Shown piece after piece: positions 8,373-16,703 of a DNA stretch of 46,356 bases. The DNA lies in contig NZ_JANLCK010000018.1 of NCBI RefSeq assembly GCF_024979315.1, positions 1 through 46,356 of the forward strand, in the 5' to 3' direction. This DNA comes from Herbiconiux oxytropis (GTDB lineage Bacteria; Actinomycetota; Actinomycetes; Actinomycetales; Microbacteriaceae). The position numbers and the translations under genes are program-made. Each line of letters opens with the position of its first letter. Position 1 is the stretch's first letter. The notes beneath the pieces were generated by a model that did no database searches, was not told the origin of the DNA, and worked only from the letters and a program-made list of their open reading frames with translations.

Positions 8373-10013
8373 GTGATTCGCCCACTCTCCGGCGTGACCC
8401 GGAGGAATGCTGCCGGGGAGGTGCTCGCAGGGGTGACCCTGTTGGCGATCGCGGTTCCGCTGAACATCGGCTATGCCCAGATCGCCGGTCTTGCGCCGAC
8501 TGCGGGGCTGTACGCGTTGGTGGTGCCGGCGATCATCTACACCCTCGTCGTGTCGTCGAGGCAGGTCGTGGCGTCACCGGATGCCGCGGCCGCGGCGCTG
8601 GTGGCGTCGTCGGTCGGCGGGCTCGCGGTCGCCGGCAGCACCGGCTACGCGTCGATGGCGCTCGCGCAGGCGGTCATCTCGGGTCTTCTGTTCGTCGCTG
8701 CGGCAGTTTTCAAGCTCGGATTCCTCGCCGCGTTCCTCTCGAAACCGATTCTGGTGGGGTTCGTGGGCGGGCTCGCGCTCGACATCATGGTGTCGCAGGT
8801 CGCGAAGATGCTCGGCGTGAAGATCGACTCCGGCGGCGAGTTCGTCGGAAAGGTCGCAGATCTGATCGGAGGGCTGGGTGGAGTCAACGGCTGGTCGGTG
8901 CTCATCTCGGTGCTGGCCGTCGGCGTGCTGCTTGCCGGGCGGCGGCTTGCCCGCGCGGTGCCGTGGGCGCTCGTCGTGCTTGTCCTGGCCACCGTGGTGG
9001 TGGTCACAACCGGCCTGGAGGTGGCCGGAGTGTCGGTGCTGGGCCAGGTCGAGGCCGGTCCGCCGTCCCTCACCTGGCCGGTGCTCGACCTCGCGACCTG
9101 GCTTGCACTCGTGCCGTCGGCAATCGCTTTGACCCTGGTCACGATGGCGGAGGGGCTGCTCGTCGCCCGCAGCTACGCCGAGAAGAACGGCTACACCACC
9201 TCGCCGAATCGCGACCTGCTCGCCTTCGGGGCGGCCAACATCGCGTCTGGCGCGTCGGGCAGCTTCGCCGTCGGCTCCTCCACCTCTCGCACCGCCGCCA
9301 TGGATCAGGCGGGCTCCCGCACCCAGCTGCCCACCCTCGTCGCCGCTGTCGGCACTCTCCTGCTGCTGGTGTTCGGTACCGCGCTGCTCGAGCACATCCC
9401 CTCGCCCGCCATCGGCGCCGTGGTGGCGGTGGCCATCCTGCCGCTGCTCGGCATCCGGGAGTTCAGGATGCTGTGGAAGCGCGACCGGTTCGAATTCGCG
9501 ATCGGTGCCGCGTGTTTTCTCGCGACACTGTTCATCGGGGCCATCCCCGGCATCCTGATCTCGTTCGTGCTCGCATTGATCAATCTGGCGAAGCGGGCGG
9601 CGAACCCGCCCATCGACGTGCTCGCCGACGATGACCCGGGGTCGGCCCTGCTGTCAACGGCGGCCATCGGCACAACGACCGCGCCCGGTGTGCTCGTCAT
9701 CCGGCTGGCCGCGCCGCTGTTCTTCGCCAACAGCGCGGTCTTCTCCGACACCGTCAAGCGGGCGATCGGCGCCGTGCCGGCCGGTTCGGTGAGGCACCTC
9801 GTGCTCGATCTGGAGGCGGTCACGGACGTTGACGTCACGGCCGCTGAGACCCTCGAGTCGCTCCTGCGTTGGCTTCACGACGAGGGGGTCGGGTTGGCGT
9901 TCAGCCGTGCTCGCCCTGGTCTGGTCGACAGAATGCGCGTCCTGGGCGTTCTCACCGACGAGACCGTCTATCCCAGCAACCGCGCTGCGCTCGAAGCGCT
10001 GGCCGACCGATAG
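8373..10013 (+). CDS. SulP-family anion transporter with STAS domain
   Basis: The protein is 546 aa from GTG 8373. The membrane domain begins with the SulP signature (EVLAGVTLLAIAVPLNIGYA, then IAGLAPTAGLYALVVP, about residues 14-55) and has roughly 10-14 hydrophobic helices to about residue 420. A cytosolic STAS domain follows (about 435-545), with the core LVLDLEAVTDVDVTAAETL; the residue equivalent to the usual Ser/Thr phospho-site is Thr. SulP proteins carry sulfate, bicarbonate or dicarboxylates. Its place in an operon with a sulfatase and its activating enzyme points to sulfate or a sulfated compound. An earlier in-frame start at 8271 would run over the previous gene and lacks SulP-like sequence, so 8373 is chosen. 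Confidence 0.88.
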   Translation: MIRPLSGVTRRNAAGEVLAGVTLLAIAVPLNIGYAQIAGLAPTAGLYALVVPAIIYTLVVSSRQVVASPDAAAAALVASSVGGLAVAGSTGYASMALAQAVISGLLFVAAAVFKLGFLAAFLSKPILVGFVGGLALDIMVSQVAKMLGVKIDSGGEFVGKVADLIGGLGGVNGWSVLISVLAVGVLLAGRRLARAVPWALVVLVLATVVVVTTGLEVAGVSVLGQVEAGPPSLTWPVLDLATWLALVPSAIALTLVTMAEGLLVARSYAEKNGYTTSPNRDLLAFGAANIASGASGSFAVGSSTSRTAAMDQAGSRTQLPTLVAAVGTLLLLVFGTALLEHIPSPAIGAVVAVAILPLLGIREFRMLWKRDRFEFAIGAACFLATLFIGAIPGILISFVLALINLAKRAANPPIDVLADDDPGSALLSTAAIGTTTAPGVLVIRLAAPLFFANSAVFSDTVKRAIGAVPAGSVRHLVLDLEAVTDVDVTAAETLESLLRWLHDEGVGLAFSRARPGLVDRMRVLGVLTDETVYPSNRAALEALADR

Positions 10014-10043
10014 GAGATCATCGTCGGTTCAGTCATCGGAGCG

Positions 10044-10220
10044 GTGCTTCCGCTCGCCATCGGCGTCGCGGTCAGTCCGATCACGATCATCGCGGGCCCG
10101 GTCGTCGGGTTCCTGCTCGCCACCCGACGCATGACCGGACCCCTCCGCGAGCTACGCGCCTGGCTCGAGCACAACACCGCCACGACCCCATCGTTCCGCG
10201 TCCGTAGACTCGGACCGTGA
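10044..10220 (+). pseudogene. Internally deleted GAP/Sap-like membrane protein remnant
   Basis: A short in-frame stretch right after SulP reads GAVLPLAIGVAVSPITIIAG, which resembles the first helix of GAP-family (Sap, sulfolipid-addressing) transporters. It then jumps to a segment like the family's last loop (MTGPLRELRAWLEHNTATT) before a stop. A full GAP protein has about 220 residues and six helices; here only the two ends remain, joined in frame. The open frame extends upstream to 10014 with no ATG, and the only usable start is GTG 10044. An ATC sits where a start would be expected after GGAG. The stop overlaps the GTG of the next gene. It is probably a deletion relic, though a tiny expressed protein cannot be excluded. 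Confidence 0.5.
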
Positions 10221-11164
10221 CCTCAGAACCGACTCGGCTTGTGCCCATCCCTGCAGGCGAGTTCCGGATGGGCTCGGCGGGGCACTATCCCGATGAAGGG
10301 CCGGTGCACGTCCGGCGCGTGGAGGCGTTCCAGATCGAGGACCATCCGGTCACGAACCGGCAATTCGCGGCGTTCGTGCGTGACACCGGCTACGTCACTG
10401 TTGCAGAGCGCACGCTGGATCCGGAGGATTTTCCCGGTGCCGATCCGGCCGACCTCGTTCCTGGGGCGATGGTGTTCACGCCCACGTCTGGGCCGGTCGA
10501 TCTGCGCGACTGGCGCCAGTGGTGGCGGTGGGTACCCGGTGCCTCATGGCGGCACCCGCTCGGCCCTGAAGCCGGGGTCGATGCGGAGCGGGACCGGCCT
10601 GAGCATCCGGTGGTTCAGGTCAGCTTTCTCGATGCGGCCGCGTATGCCGAGTGGGCGGGCCGGCGCCTGCCGACCGAGGCGGAGTTCGAGTACGCCGCCC
10701 GAGGGGGCCTGGAAGGCGCCCGATTCGCGTGGGGCGACGACGAACAGCCCGGCGGGCGCCTGATGGTGAATCAGTGGCAGGGCCGCTTCCCGTACCGCAA
10801 CGATGGCGCTGCCGGCTTCGTCGGCACCTCGCCAGTGGGCACGTTCCCGCCGAACGGGTTCGGGCTCTTCGACGTGACCGGCAACGTGTGGGAGTGGACG
10901 ACCGACTACTACGCGCCCCGCCACCTGCCCCCCGATGTCGGCGAACGTGCGGTTGCCGACGGCGGACGACCGAGCCTCCTAGCGGCAGCCAGTGCTGAGC
11001 CGGGGTCGCGCATGCCGCGTCGAGTCTTGAAAGGCGGATCGCATCTTTGCGCGCCGGAGTACTGCCTGCGGTACCGGCCGGCGGCGCGCTCCCCGCAGGC
11101 GGAGGACACGGCGATGACGCACATCGGTTTCCGCTGTGCCTCCGACGCTGTCGCGGATGCCTGA
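10217..11164 (+). CDS. Formylglycine-generating enzyme (sulfatase-activating)
   Basis: This 315-aa protein oxidises the Cys in the CxPxR motif of type I sulfatases to formylglycine, using oxygen and copper. The FGE-sulfatase fold is evident: IPAGEFRMGS at the N-terminus, RLPTEAEFEYAARGG in the middle and GNVWEWT near residue 225. The two active-site cysteines lie in GGSHLCAPEYC (Cys278 and Cys283), matching the GGSYLC...YC pattern of aerobic FGEs. This marks it as a true FGE rather than one of the many non-catalytic relatives. It has no signal peptide, so it acts in the cytosol on nascent sulfatase. It starts at GTG 10217, overlapping the GAP remnant's stop, and precedes its probable substrate gene by 44 bases. 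Confidence 0.93.
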   Translation: MTSEPTRLVPIPAGEFRMGSAGHYPDEGPVHVRRVEAFQIEDHPVTNRQFAAFVRDTGYVTVAERTLDPEDFPGADPADLVPGAMVFTPTSGPVDLRDWRQWWRWVPGASWRHPLGPEAGVDAERDRPEHPVVQVSFLDAAAYAEWAGRRLPTEAEFEYAARGGLEGARFAWGDDEQPGGRLMVNQWQGRFPYRNDGAAGFVGTSPVGTFPPNGFGLFDVTGNVWEWTTDYYAPRHLPPDVGERAVADGGRPSLLAAASAEPGSRMPRRVLKGGSHLCAPEYCLRYRPAARSPQAEDTAMTHIGFRCASDAVADA

Positions 11165-11208
11165 TCATCGTTAGTGTGAGTTTTGTCGTCGAGATGAGGG
11201 GCAAGCAG

Positions 11209-13554
11209 ATGGCGGAGTTCCAGGGGAAGATCGCGCACGACATCCGGGATTCAGTTCCCGATTGGGCGCCGTACGTCGAACCGCAGGCGAAGCCGGGCGC
11301 GCCGAACGTGCTGTTCATCATCTGGGACGACATGGGTTTCGGCTCGTGGGAACGGTTCGGTGGCCGCATCCGGATGCCGAACATGGACCGCTTGGCGGCG
11401 CGAGGCATCCAGTTCTCGCAGTTCCACACGACGGCGCTCTGCTCGCCGACCCGCGCGAGCCTGCTCACCGGCCGCAACGCGACCTCGAACGGAATGAGTG
11501 TCATCGGCGAGATGGCGTCGGGATTCCCGAACTCCTCCTGCCTGATCCCGGCCGAGAACGGGTTCATCTCCGAGGTGCTGCGCGAGGCCGGATACAACAC
11601 GCTGGCCGTCGGCAAGTGGCACCTGTCGCCCGCTACCGAGATGTCGATGGGTGCCTCGAAGCGCACCTGGCCGCTCGGGCGGGGCTTCGACCGGTTCTAC
11701 GGGTTCCTCGGCGGCCTCACCGACCAGTGGTACCCCGACCTCTGGTACGACAACCACCAGATCGAACCCCCGGCCACCCCGGCCGAGGGATACCACCTGT
11801 CGAAAGACCTCACCGACAAAGCCGTCGAATTCCTGATCGACTCGGCCAGCACGGCCCCGGGCAAGCCCTGGTTCCTCTACTTCGCTCCGGGCGCCTGCCA
11901 CGCCCCGCACCACGTGTTCAAAGACTGGTCGGATCGGTACAAGGGTGTCTTCGACGACGGGTACGAGCTGTACCGGGAGACGACTCTGGCGCGGCAGATC
12001 GAGCTGGGCCTGGTGCCGGCCGACACGGTGCTGCCGCCACTCAACCCGATGGCGGATGAGACGAGCGCCGACGGCAAGCCGTGGCCGGCCTCCGAGATCG
12101 TCAAGCCGTGGGAGGCACTCACCGATGCCGAGCGCACTCTCTTCGTGCGGCAGGCCGAGGTGTACGCCGGATTCGCCAGCTACACCGACGACCAGGTCGG
12201 CCGCATCCTCGATCACCTCGAGGCCACCGGGCAGGCGGACAACACCATCATCGTCACCCTCTCGGACAACGGGGCGTCGGCCGAAGGCGGGCCCTCGGGA
12301 TCGGTGAACGAGAACCGCTGGTACAACGGCGTGCCCGAGAACCCCGAGAAGAACGCCCTGCTCGTCGACGAGCTGGGTCTCGAGACCACGCACCCGCACT
12401 ACTCCAACGGGTGGGCCACAGCGTTCAACACCCCCTTCAAGATGTACAAGACGCACGCCTCCTGGGAGGGCGGCACCGCCGACCCGCTGATCATCTCGTG
12501 GCCGGCTGGCGGCATCGAGCCCGGCGGCACCCGTGACGGGTACATCCACGTCACCGATCTCGCCCCCACCCTCTACGACCTGCTCGACATCACCCCGCCC
12601 GACACCGTCCGGCATGTGCCGCAGACCCCGCTCGAGGGCGTCAGCCACGCCGCCGTGGTCAAGGATGCGGTGGCCGAGCAGCCGAAGAAGACCCAGTTCT
12701 ACTCGATGTTCGGCACCAGGGCGATGTGGGCAGAGGGGTGGCAGGCCAGCACCATTCACGCCGCGACCCCCAGCGGCTGGAGCCACTTCGACCAGGACCG
12801 GTGGACCCTCTACCACCTCGACTCCGACCGCAATCAGCTGCACGACCTGAGCAGTACCGAGCCTGAGAAGCTCGCCGAGCTGAAACGACTCTGGGAGGAC
12901 CAGGCCGAGATCTACCACGGCTACCCGCTCGAAGACCGCAGCGTCGCCGAGATCGCCGCCACGGCTGCCGCCGACGCCCCTGAGCTGTTCGATTTCGGTG
13001 CGAGCCTCACCCTGTACCCGGGCGGCTCGGAAGTGCCCGAGCGGTCGTTCCAGATGATCAACACGTCGTTCCGCATCGAAGCGTCCATCACCGTGCAGGA
13101 TGCCGGGGCGGACGGCGTCATCTTCTCCGCCGGCGGCCGCTTCGGGGGCCACGCGCTCTACCTCCGCGACGGGGTGCCCGTCTACGTCTACAACTGGCTC
13201 GGCGAACGGGAACAGCGTATTGAGGGAAGCGGGCCCCTTCTGGTCGGTGGCCATATCCTCACCGTCGATTTCCTCAAGACCGGACACGAGGGGCCTTCGC
13301 CGTCCGGGCCGGTCATCCTCACTGTCGACGGAACCGAAGCCGCCCGGGCCGACATCCGCATCCAGCCCGCCTACTTCTCCCTGAACGGTGAGGGCGTCAA
13401 CATCGGCCGCGACCGCGGCCAACCCGTCTCCGGCGACTACAGCTCACCCTTCCCACTGACGGGGGCGACCATCGCGACCGTCGTCCTGACCCCGGGCGAT
13501 GACGCAGTCGTCGACCATCACAGAGAACTCGAGGCTGGATTCCACCGCGATTGA
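11209..13554 (+). CDS. Type I arylsulfatase
   Basis: The 781-aa protein is a formylglycine-dependent sulfatase. Metal-site Asp residues occur in NVLFIIWDDMGFG (about 34-46). The activation motif CSPTRASLLTGR begins at Cys78, with the family context FHTTAL before it. GKWHLSP (about 141-147) and the late metal site LSDNGASAEGG (about 352-362) are also present. Residues after about 600 form an extra C-terminal beta-rich domain seen in long arylsulfatases. There is no signal peptide, so hydrolysis of sulfate esters would happen in the cytosol after substrate uptake. ATG 11209 is chosen over upstream in-frame starts because it follows an AGGGG stretch. FGE directly upstream would install formylglycine at residue 78. 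Confidence 0.93.
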   Translation: MAEFQGKIAHDIRDSVPDWAPYVEPQAKPGAPNVLFIIWDDMGFGSWERFGGRIRMPNMDRLAARGIQFSQFHTTALCSPTRASLLTGRNATSNGMSVIGEMASGFPNSSCLIPAENGFISEVLREAGYNTLAVGKWHLSPATEMSMGASKRTWPLGRGFDRFYGFLGGLTDQWYPDLWYDNHQIEPPATPAEGYHLSKDLTDKAVEFLIDSASTAPGKPWFLYFAPGACHAPHHVFKDWSDRYKGVFDDGYELYRETTLARQIELGLVPADTVLPPLNPMADETSADGKPWPASEIVKPWEALTDAERTLFVRQAEVYAGFASYTDDQVGRILDHLEATGQADNTIIVTLSDNGASAEGGPSGSVNENRWYNGVPENPEKNALLVDELGLETTHPHYSNGWATAFNTPFKMYKTHASWEGGTADPLIISWPAGGIEPGGTRDGYIHVTDLAPTLYDLLDITPPDTVRHVPQTPLEGVSHAAVVKDAVAEQPKKTQFYSMFGTRAMWAEGWQASTIHAATPSGWSHFDQDRWTLYHLDSDRNQLHDLSSTEPEKLAELKRLWEDQAEIYHGYPLEDRSVAEIAATAAADAPELFDFGASLTLYPGGSEVPERSFQMINTSFRIEASITVQDAGADGVIFSAGGRFGGHALYLRDGVPVYVYNWLGEREQRIEGSGPLLVGGHILTVDFLKTGHEGPSPSGPVILTVDGTEAARADIRIQPAYFSLNGEGVNIGRDRGQPVSGDYSSPFPLTGATIATVVLTPGDDAVVDHHRELEAGFHRD

Positions 13555-13687
13555 ATCCCGACTCCGGTCTCGGAATGCACCTACGCCGACGGCCGCCGCT
13601 GACGTCGAGGCACTGCTAATCCCGGACTTCTGAGCACGGAGACCAGCCCCGAGCGTATGGTGTGTGGTGTGTCACGAGGCCGATGCA

Positions 13688-13782
13688 ACCTGAACGTCCC
13701 CAACCAGCTCGGCGTCGACTACAACGCCCACGTCATCGAGTCCATCCTCACGGAGGTGGCCCCGGCCCTCGGCTGGCGCTAG
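13688..13782 (+). pseudogene. Orphan 3' end of the LLM oxidoreductase gene
   Basis: This frame reads LNVPNQLGVDYNAHVIESIL then TEVAPALGWR and a stop. It parallels the end of the intact LLM gene (VPNQLGVAYNTSVLDNIL...VAPALGWR), but with the GC-rich codons of the host. Nothing before it encodes the rest of an LLM protein. It is best read as the original gene tail cut off when the island entered at the shared repeat. Confidence 0.75.
13696..13715 (+). repeat. Right attachment-like direct repeat
   Basis: GTCCCCAACCAGCT at 13696-13709, then C and GGCGT. This is the partner of the repeat at 6516-6535, with one mismatch over 20 bases. It marks the right border of the island. Confidence 0.7.
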
Positions 13783-13901
13783 TCGGCTCCGGTGCGGCGG
13801 CACCGCCGAAGCAGTCGGCGCCGCTGTTCGACGGGTGAGGCATACTGGACGAGCCCCGGGCCGTCTCCACCGCCGGAGTGGAGGGGCGAGGGGGAATTCC
13901 C

Positions 13902-15896
13902 GTGCGCCGTACCATCGCCGCCTTCGCGGCTCTGCTCATGACCAGCGGGCTCGTGCTCGTGGGCGCCGCGCCCGCGCGGGCAGACACGGTGCCGTTCGAT
14001 CCGATCGCGGTCACGAGCTTCGCGCGCGGTTCGCTCGACTCGCTCGTGGTCGTGCCCGGTCAAGGGATCGTGGCGACCGGTTGGATGTACGACACCCAGA
14101 ACCCCGGGGCGGCCCTGATGCCGGACAGCGGGTCATGGCAGGTGCTGCGGCCCGACGGTTCGGCGACCTGGTACGGGTCCCACGACAACCGGGCGGGGCT
14201 GTCGCGCCCGGATGTTGCCGCCGCCTACCCGGAAGCCGGCCCGAACCACGGCTTCCAGGCGACGCTCGGCTACCCCGGCCAGGCGGGAACCTACCGCTTC
14301 TGCGCCAGGTGGCGCGCCGAGGTCGTCGGATGCAGATCGGTGCAGGTCGACGCCGAGATGCTCTCGGGTGCCGCGGAATCCCTCACGGCCGAGCTCTCGC
14401 CCGACTCCACAGCCATCCGCGTCCGTGGTTGGGTCGCCGACACCTGGGTGCCGCAGGACAACTGGTTGTCGTTCAACCTCGACCACACCGACGCCGATCC
14501 GAGCTACAACTACTCGAAGGTGATCCCGGGATCATCGAGTCTCGCGCGACCCGACATCCAGGCCTCGCGCCCGGGCCTCGCCGGCGTGCGCGGATTCGAG
14601 CAGACTTTCCCGATCGATCGTCCGGGCTCGTACAAGGTGTGCGTGTGGGCGCAGCCGTACTACAACTATCCCGGCAACCTCCCGGCCGGGCTCGGCTGCG
14701 TCTCGACGACGGTCACCGGCATGAAGGAGCTCACCCCCGCCGCACTCTCCGGCGTCCCCGTTCCGGGGTCGACGCTGACCTACACTCCCGCCACGTGGAC
14801 GCCGTCGCCCACGAACACCCGAATCCTCTGGGAGAGCTCGGGGCGACCAGCCACGCGGGAGGGCGCGCTCGACTACCCGATCACCCTCGCCGACGTCGGC
14901 CACACCATCACGACGTATCAGATGGTGTCGGCGCCCGGGGTGCTCCGCGCCTCCACCGGCCGGATCTCACCGACGGTGACCCTCCCCGGCGTCGCCGCCT
15001 CCCGGGTGGACGGCCAGGACCGCTACGCCGTCGCCGTCGCGAACTCGAGAGCCCAGTTCCCGGATGCGGCCACGGGCGCACCCGTCGTCTACGTGGCGGC
15101 CGGCAAGACCTTCGCAGACGCCCTCTCCGCCGGCCCGGCGGCGGCGGCAGAGGGCGGAGCCCTGCTGCTCACCCCCTCGGATCGCCTTCCCGCGCCGGTG
15201 AAGGCGGAGATCTCGCGACTGCATCCGGCATCGATTGTGGTCGTCGGCGGTGCCGTGAGCGTGAGCGACGCCGTGCTGCGTGAACTCCGCACTCTGGCAC
15301 CGGCCACACGTCTGGGCGGGCCGGACCGGTACGCCGTGTCGCGGGCCGTGGTGGCTCATGCCTTCCCGGCGGGCTCGTCGAACGCCTTCGTCGTGACCGG
15401 CACGACGTATCCGGATGCGCTGTCCGCGGGCGCGGCCGCCGGATCGACAGGAGCACCCGTGCTCCTCACGAGAGGGCTTGCGACATCGGCCGATCCGGGC
15501 ACCCGCGACGCGCTGTCGGATCTCGGTGCGACAGCCGTCACGATCGTGGGCGGCGAGGCATCGGTGTCGGCCGGTGTGGCCGCCTCGCTCGGCGCCGGCA
15601 TCGCCGTGACCAGGCTGTCCGGCCCCGATCGGTACTCCGCCGCGATCGCGCTCAACCGTGGCTCCTTCACCCAGGCCGATACGGTGTTCCTCGCGACCGG
15701 CAAGAACTTCTCCGACGGGCTGGCGGTGGGGGCCCGTGCGGGTTTGCAGCACGCACCGCTGTACCTAGTTAACGGCCAGTGCGTGCCGCTGGACGTGGTC
15801 ACCGACATCGTCGCTCTCGGGGCGTCGAAGGTCGTCGTCGTGGGTGGCACCAGCAGCGTGGCGCGAGCAGTCGAGTCCCTCTACGTGTGCCCGTGA
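13902..15896 (+). CDS. Secreted protein with three cell-wall-binding repeats 2
   Basis: The protein is 664 aa from GTG 13902, which follows the strong ribosome-binding sequence GAGGGGGAA. A signal peptide ends near residue 28 (APARA|D). Two related modules of about 100-110 residues come next (each with GW..D / GF..T...PG.Y..C patterns and paired cysteines). An Ig-like segment follows at about 270-360 (PVPGSTLTYTPATWTP). The C-terminal half has three cell-wall-binding repeats 2 (PF04122 type) beginning VDGQDRYAVA, LGGPDRYAVS and LSGPDRYSAA, at about 368, 469 and 570, each closing with a VVVGG-type turn. Such proteins are held non-covalently at the envelope. The ligand of the N-terminal modules is unknown. 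It lies right beside the island border. Confidence 0.87.
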   Translation: MRRTIAAFAALLMTSGLVLVGAAPARADTVPFDPIAVTSFARGSLDSLVVVPGQGIVATGWMYDTQNPGAALMPDSGSWQVLRPDGSATWYGSHDNRAGLSRPDVAAAYPEAGPNHGFQATLGYPGQAGTYRFCARWRAEVVGCRSVQVDAEMLSGAAESLTAELSPDSTAIRVRGWVADTWVPQDNWLSFNLDHTDADPSYNYSKVIPGSSSLARPDIQASRPGLAGVRGFEQTFPIDRPGSYKVCVWAQPYYNYPGNLPAGLGCVSTTVTGMKELTPAALSGVPVPGSTLTYTPATWTPSPTNTRILWESSGRPATREGALDYPITLADVGHTITTYQMVSAPGVLRASTGRISPTVTLPGVAASRVDGQDRYAVAVANSRAQFPDAATGAPVVYVAAGKTFADALSAGPAAAAEGGALLLTPSDRLPAPVKAEISRLHPASIVVVGGAVSVSDAVLRELRTLAPATRLGGPDRYAVSRAVVAHAFPAGSSNAFVVTGTTYPDALSAGAAAGSTGAPVLLTRGLATSADPGTRDALSDLGATAVTIVGGEASVSAGVAASLGAGIAVTRLSGPDRYSAAIALNRGSFTQADTVFLATGKNFSDGLAVGARAGLQHAPLYLVNGQCVPLDVVTDIVALGASKVVVVGGTSSVARAVESLYVCP

Positions 15897-15998
15897 GGTG
15901 ACGCCACCCGTCTGGGCATCCGGTGTGCATCGGCACAGGGCGCACCGATCGACGGAAGAGTGGAAGCACGGAACATCGATCGTGGGAGGACGACGGAC

Positions 15999-16205
15999 AT
16001 GGAACCGATCTGGATCATCCTGCTGGTGGTCGCCGCCATCATCGTCGGGATCGGCGTAGCCCTCGCGGTGCGCCACCGCCGGAGCGGCGACTACAGCTCG
16101 CACCTCGACCCCCGCGACGCCCCCAATCGGCCCGAGCACGGTCGAACCGCCGAGGCCATCCGCCACGTGGACCGCAGCGGCTTCGGAGCCGGCGGGAGCT
16201 TCTGA
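15999..16205 (+). CDS. Small single-helix membrane protein
   Basis: This 68-aa protein has one N-terminal transmembrane helix (IWIILLVVAAIIVGIGVALAV, about 4-24) followed by a basic, hydrophilic tail rich in Asp, Arg and Gly. The ATG at 15999 has a good ribosome-binding site, GGAGGA at 15985-15990, eight bases upstream; a longer in-frame version from 15960 would read through that site and is rejected. No family is recognised. It converges on the SRPBCC gene with a 9-base gap. Confidence 0.6.
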   Translation: MEPIWIILLVVAAIIVGIGVALAVRHRRSGDYSSHLDPRDAPNRPEHGRTAEAIRHVDRSGFGAGGSF

Positions 16206-16214
16206 CCCCGAGGC

Positions 16215-16703
16215 CTACGCCGCCGCGCCGCCGACGTGCGCCAGCACCACCGGATCCTCGCACCCGCGAGCGAAACCCCGGATGCGCCGGTCGATGTCGC
16301 GCTGCAGGATCACGGCGCCGATCCGCTCGGCCAAGGGGGCCAGCCACCGCGGCTTGCAGGAGAAGTTGTAGCGCCAGACAGCCAAGGTGCTCCCGGGATC
16401 GCCCTCGACGGGCGTGAACCTCCACCCGCCGCCGAGCCGCTCGAAGAACCACGACCCCTTCGTCATCTTCATCCCGACGTTCGAAGGCGGATTGTACGAG
16501 ACGTACTCGCTCACCATCCGCAACCCGAAGCGCTGCACCGTGAAGGTCCGCACGCCCTTGGCGGGCGTGGTCGCTCCGTCCATGAGGTTCTGTCGTCGGA
16601 TGAACGGGTCCCAGCGCAGGCGCACCGAGCCCGTCGTCTGCGACACGGCGAACGCCACCTCGGCGCTCACCGGCACGACGCAGCGCGACTCGACGACGGG
16701 CAT
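16215..16703 (-). CDS. SRPBCC (START-like) family protein
   Basis: A 162-aa protein with the pattern of the polyketide cyclase/START-like fold: VESRCVVPVSAEVAFAVSQT at the N-terminus, RLRWDPF near residue 30, and a final long helix. These proteins form a hydrophobic ligand pocket; the ligand here is unknown. Its ATG at 16703 overlaps the TGA of the upstream dehydrogenase-hydrolase fusion by one base, so translation is probably coupled. That links it to formaldehyde detoxification by context only. Confidence 0.8.
   Translation of the reverse strand: MPVVESRCVVPVSAEVAFAVSQTTGSVRLRWDPFIRRQNLMDGATTPAKGVRTFTVQRFGLRMVSEYVSYNPPSNVGMKMTKGSWFFERLGGGWRFTPVEGDPGSTLAVWRYNFSCKPRWLAPLAERIGAVILQRDIDRRIRGFARGCEDPVVLAHVGGAAA

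Larger units (their letters stand above)
6516..13709. mobile_element. Putative integrated sulfatase island
   Basis: The segment of about 7.2 kb lies between two copies of the LLM 3' end. On its left, the LLM gene continues into a lower-GC tail; on its right, a GC-rich orphan tail without any upstream LLM coding reappears. The left 350 bases have visibly lower GC than the surroundings. The cargo is one operon: DUF1254/DUF1214, SulP, GAP remnant, formylglycine-generating enzyme and arylsulfatase. No integrase, excisionase or transposase gene is visible inside, so if it was mobile it has lost its recombinase or was moved in trans. Replacement by homologous exchange with a related strain is an alternative. 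Confidence 0.6.

Noticed and set aside
11251-13422. 723-codon open frame antisense to the arylsulfatase
   Set aside because: The sulfatase frame contains all catalytic motifs; the antisense frame shows none and mirrors its codon bias.
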